Source: Chelydra serpentina (taxonomy: Eukaryota; Chordata; Testudines; Chelydridae). Taken from it: a DNA stretch of 64,000 nucleotides. The DNA is taken from the NCBI GenBank assembly GCA_037349315.1, contig JBAIAC010000132.1:682001-746000 (forward strand). The letters run 5' to 3'. The translations under genes and the position numbers were made by a program. The notes beneath the pieces were generated by a model that was not told the origin of the DNA, did no database searches, and was given only the letters and a program-made list of their open reading frames with translations. Positions 59,163 through 64,000 of the stretch are shown here, piece by piece (the first letter of the stretch is position 1; every line of letters begins with the position of its first letter).

Positions 59163-59771
59163 TGTAACTGGGGCCTGGTAAGCTTGGGGGAGCCCTTTGT
59201 GCCCTCTCAGTTGCCCATGGTCTCTATACCCCGGGGACCCTGCTGGCACCGGGGCCTGGCCCGGCCCCCACCCAGGCAGCTCTCATGGCTGCGAGCAGTA
59301 GAAGGGTGGCAGCCGGGAGCTGAGGGGCAGTCACAGCCCCAAGCAGCAGGAGGACAAGACAGGGCAGCGCTGCGCCTCCCTGCACCATGGCACCAGCCAG
59401 CTCCCTCCCGGCTCTGGCTTCTGGCCTCTGACCTGGGCAGGGGGCGGGGCCTTGTAGGGGAGGAGGTGGGGCTTACATGTCACCGAGGAGGTGCAGGGGG
59501 TGGGGCCACAGAGAGCAGCAGAGATTCATGGGGGGGGGGCACAGCTGCCACAATCTTCTGTCTACTTCACCTCAGCCCCCCGCCACTGGGTAGAGGCTGG
59601 CACTGCCCCTGCTGGCCACAGCTTGTCACTACCCCTCCTTGGGAAACACTCTTTGTGCCATACCCCGACTGGCCACCGGGTGTCGCTGCTGCTCCAGGGG
59701 AAACACTTGCTCCCCAGGGTCGGGGAGGGTCTATTGTTCTCACCAGGCAGGTGGGAGGAGCTGGGGGGAGG
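59163..59771. other. GC-rich non-coding stretch
   Basis: A 273-codon open frame (59184-60005) crosses into repeat segment Q and reflects GC-rich composition. No domain is seen. A G9 run lies at 59531-59539. Confidence 0.55.
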
Positions 59772-60556
59772 GGAGAGCTGGCTGCTTTTGTATTATTAGA
59801 AGCAGACCCAACATCTAGTGACAATCTGGGGGTAAAAGGACTTCAGGAGCAGACTGTATTTCCATGGTCCTGCCTATGCTACCTGGGTGCTCAGCAAATG
59901 CAGCTGATTTCCCAAAATGACATTGTGGCTGGTTCTGGGTTTCATTTCACTGTAGTATTGAGTGGGGTGGGGAGCGGGGTAATGAAATGTTGTGCTCCTT
60001 ATTGATGGACCCCCCCCTTGTCGTGGTGGGGAGGCTTGCATTGGATAAAGACCGTCAGCCTATATTGTCTATGTTGCTTTTATACTCCTCGTAGGGTCCC
60101 CCTTGGCGAGCAGGCCTGAGGCGAGGCTCCTGACTAACCGTGGTCCAAACCTCTGTGAAGGCGGATGAGGGCTACAGCAGGAGGGAGGCCCCTGGATCTC
60201 CTTGCCACGGCTCAGGCTCTTGTCAAGTTTCGTGACAGTCCTCTGCCAAAGGGTTCACACCCGCACAAAGTTCTGTGGCGACAGACGAGTGGTGGAGAAG
60301 ACAGGATCTGTGATCTGTCACAAATCTGCATGCAGTCGGGAGCTGTGTGATGGTCGTTTTGTGCTTGATTGAGACAGAAGTGCCTTTCGGCAGCAGCGGC
60401 TGTGACTGAGCAGGCTTTTCGGGATTCCCTCTGCTCACCCCAGATAGGGAGGGGGCTAGAAAAGGTGTCCCAAACATAGGCTCACTCTCACTCACACACT
60501 CTTCCGACGGGATGGCCATACCCAGTGGCATCACTCAACTCTGCAGCTGAAACGAG
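59772..60556 (+). repeat. Segment Q, third copy (LTR-less)
   Basis: Matches 11801-12636 in the same orientation with ~3% difference and a deletion of about 56 bp near 60152. It starts at GGAGAGCTGG, the base where the arm copies have the LTR, and the sequence before it is unrelated. It ends at GAAACGAG, where satellite begins. Confidence 0.85.
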
Positions 60557-63500
60557 TTAGATAGATAGATAGATAGATAGATATTTAGATAGCTAGATAG
60601 ATAATTCGATAGATAATTAGATAGAATGATAATTAGATTAATAGATAAATAAATAGATAATTAGATAGATAAATAGATAGCTAGATAGATAATTAGAAAG
60701 ATAGATAATTAGATAGATAGAGAGTTAGATAGATAATTATATAGATAGATAATAAGATAGATAGAAAATTAGATAATTAGAAATATAGATAATTAGATAG
60801 ATAATTAGACAGCTAGATAGATAATTAGATAGATAGATAATTAGATAGATAGATAATTAGATAGATTGGTAGATTATTAGATAGATAGATAATTAAATAG
60901 ATAGAAAACTAGATAATTACAAAGAAAGATACTTAGATAATTAGATAGATAGATAATTAGACAAATATGTAGATTATTAGATAGGTAGATAATTAGATAG
61001 ATAATTAGATATATAGATAATTAGGTAGATAGACAGATAATTGGACAATTAGATAGATACTTAGCAAGATAGATAATTAGAGAGATAATTAGAGAGATAG
61101 ATAGATAATTAGAGAGATAGATAGATAATTAGAGAGATAGATATTAGATAGATAGATAGATAGATAGATATTAGATAGATAATTAGATGGATAGATAATT
61201 AGATAGATAATTAGATATATAGATAATTAGGTAGATAGACAGATAATTGGACAATTAGATAGATACTTAGCAAGATAGATAATTAGAGAGATAATTAGAG
61301 AGATAGATAGATAATTAGAGAGATAGATAGATAATTAGAGAGATAGATATTAGATAGATAGATAGATAGATAGATATTAGATAGATAATTAGATGGATAG
61401 ATAATTAGATAGATAATTAGATATTTAGATAGATAAATAGATAGATAGAAAATTAGATAATTAATAAGATAGATAATTTGATAGCTAGATAGATAATTAG
61501 ATAGATAATTAGATAGATAGATAGATTGGTAGATTAATAGATAGATAGATAATTAAATAGATAGAAAATTAGATAATTAGATTTATAGATAATTAGATAG
61601 ATAGATAGATAATTACATAGATAATTAGATAGATAGATAATTAGAGATGTAGGTAATTAGATAATTACATATTAGGTAATTAAATGGATAAATAGATAGC
61701 TAGATAGATATTTAGATAGCTAGATAGATAATTAGAGAGATAGATAAATAATTAGATAGATAGAAAATTAGATAATTAGAAAGATACATAATTACATAGA
61801 TAATTAGATAGATAGTTAGATTATTAGCTAGATAGATAATTAGATAGATTATTAGATAAATACATAGATAATTAGATAGATAAATAGACAGCTAGATAGA
61901 TAATTAGATAGATAGATAATTAGTTAATTAGATCGATAATTAGACAGATAGATAGAGAATTAGATAATTAGATAGATAGATAGATAATTAGATAGACAGA
62001 AAATTAGATAATTAGAAAGATATATAATTAGATAGACAATTAGATAGATATTTAGATAGCTAGATAGATAAATTGATAGATAATTAGATTATTAGATAAA
62101 TACATAGATAATAAGATAGATAAATAGATAATTAGAAAGATAGATAATTAGATAGATAATTAGATAGATTGGTAGATTATTTGATAGATAATTAGATGGA
62201 TAGAAAATTAGATAATTAGATAGATAATTAGATAGATATGTTGATTATTAGATAGGTAGATAATTAGATAGATAAATAGATAGATAGATATTTAGAAAGA
62301 GGGATAATTAGATAGATAATTAGATAGATATTTAGATAGCTAGATAGATGATCCGATAGATAATTAGATAGATTGATAATTAGATAGATTATTAGATAAA
62401 TACATAGATAATTAGATAGTAAATAGATAGCTAGATAGATAATTAGAAAGTAAGATAATTAGTGAATTAGATCGATTATTAGATAGATAGATAATTAGAT
62501 AGATAGTTAGATAGATAGATAATTAGATAGATTGGTACATTATTAGATAGATAGATAATTATATAGATAGATAGATAATTAGATAGATAGAAAAATCGAT
62601 AATTAGAAAGATAGATAATTAGATAGATGAATAGATAGATAGATAATTAGATAGATAGATAATTAGATAGATAATTAGATAGATTGGTAGATTATTAGAT
62701 AGATAATTAGATGGATAGAAAATTAGATAATTAGATATATAGATAATTAGATAGATATGTTGATTATTAGATAGGTAGATAAATAGATAGATAAATAGAT
62801 AGATAGATATTTAGAAAGAGGGATAATTAGATAGATAATAAGATAGATATTTAGATAGCTAGATAGATGATCCGATAGATAATTAGATAGATAGATAATT
62901 AGATAGATTATTAGATAAATACATAGATAATTAGATAGTAAATAGATAATTAGAAAGAAAGATAATTAGTTAATTAGATCGATTATTAGATAGATAGATA
63001 ATTAGATAGATAGTTAGATAGATAGATAGATAATTAGATAGATTGGTACATTATTAGATTGATAGATAATTATATAGATAGATAGATAATTAGATAGATA
63101 GATAGATAATTAGATAGATAGAAAAATCGATAATTAGAAAGATAGATAATTAGATAGATAAATAGATAGATAGATAATTAGATAGATAGATAATTAGATA
63201 GATTATTAGATAAAAATAGATAATAAGAAAGATAAATAGATAGCTAGATAGATAATTAGATAGATAGATAATTAGATAGATAGATAATTAGATAGATTGG
63301 TACATTATTAGATAGATAGATAATTAGATAGATAATTACATAGATAATTATATAGACAGAAAATTAGATAATTAGAAAGATAGATAATTAGATAGATCGA
63401 TAATTAGATAGATAATTATATAGATAGATAATTAGATAGATAGGTAGATTATTAGATAGATAGATAATTAAATAGATAGAAAATTAGATAATTAGAAAGA

Positions 63501-64000
63501 TAGATAAATAGCTAGATAATCAGACAGCAAGATAGATAATTAGATAGATAATTAGATAGATAGATAATTAAATAGATTGGTAGATAATTAGAAAGATAGA
63601 TAATGAGATAGATAGATAATTAGATAGATAATTAGATAGATTGGTAGATAATTAGAAAGATAGATAATGAGATAGATAGATAATTAGATAGACAATTAGA
63701 TAGATATTTAGATAGCTAGATAGATAATTCAATAGATAATTAGATAGATAGATAATTAGATAGATTACTAGATAAATAAATAGATAATAAGAAACATAAA
63801 TAGATAGCTAGATAGATAATTAGATATTTAGACAATTAAATAGATTGGTAGATTATTAGTTAGATAGATCATTATATAGATAGATAGGTAGATAATTAGA
63901 AAGATAGATAATTAGATAGATATGTTGATTATTAGATAGGTAGATAATTAGATGGATAAATAGATAGATAGATAATTAGATGGATAGATAATTATATAGA
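60557..64000 (+). repeat. GATA satellite block 4
   Basis: GATA on the + strand to the window end. It contains a recent tandem duplication of 206 bp (about 61011-61216 and 61217-61422). A ~519-bp higher-order repeat marked by GAAAGAGGGATAATTAG occurs at ~62295 and ~62814; the same marker occurs once in block 3 near 33783. No gene. Confidence 0.96.

Noticed and set aside
59184..60005. 273-codon frame
   Set aside because: Starts in GC-rich non-coding DNA and enters repeat segment Q; no domain.
1..64000. CRISPR-like array in the regular repeats
   Set aside because: Repeats are a tetramer satellite without unique spacers; the sequence is vertebrate-like.

Overview
The window looks like repeat-rich vertebrate DNA, most likely from a turtle. 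The evidence is CR1-type LINE fragments in several places (one ending in the 8-bp tandem repeat typical of CR1), a Ty3/gypsy-type LTR retroelement with a SCAN-like Gag, MIR-like SINE fragments, a short fragment resembling the tRNA-derived SINE of cryptodiran turtles, and many kilobases of GATA-type (Bkm-like) satellite. I see no bacterial or phage gene organisation. No complete host protein gene is present. Coding content is limited to broken retroelement genes and a few candidate host exons.

The dominant structure is a very large inverted repeat (palindrome). The left arm runs from 8993 to about 31005 and the right arm from about 31006 to 56939, with the centre inside GATA satellite where the strand of the repeat switches. 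From the centre outward each arm holds: 8-10 kb of GATA satellite; a 1.95-kb unit 'U' containing a non-autonomous hAT-type element and the start of an LTR; a short satellite stub; about 4 kb of non-coding DNA with MIR-like SINEs; an initiator-Met-like tRNA and a broken Asn-like tRNA; a CR1 relic; an endonuclease-bearing LINE relic; and a 1.1-kb LTR with a Gag-protease pseudogene. The arms are nearly identical in base sequence but differ by large indels. The left arm has lost 651 bp and 2,944 bp of the retroelement and its flank. The right arm lacks about 0.95 kb that includes a histone-H1-like tail, and it carries its own CR1 3'-end insertion.

Outside the arms, the left flank (1-8992) has satellite, a third copy of U in direct orientation with a complete solo LTR, a Cys-tRNA-like sequence, a CR1 3' end, a 375-bp hAT-type MITE and two candidate exons. 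The right flank (56940-64000) has one HEAT-repeat-like exon, hairpin elements, more diverged third copies of two arm segments, and another GATA block. One third copy has no LTR where the arms have one. This gives an order of events: older duplication, then LTR insertion, then palindrome formation, then arm-specific changes.

Four candidate exons (6942-7083 +, 8834-8934 +, 55327-55481 -, 57692-57844 +) have good splice signals and two pairs with compatible phases. They look like pieces of one or more genes, at least one resembling the maestro HEAT-like (MROH) family, split by the inversion and by later deletion.
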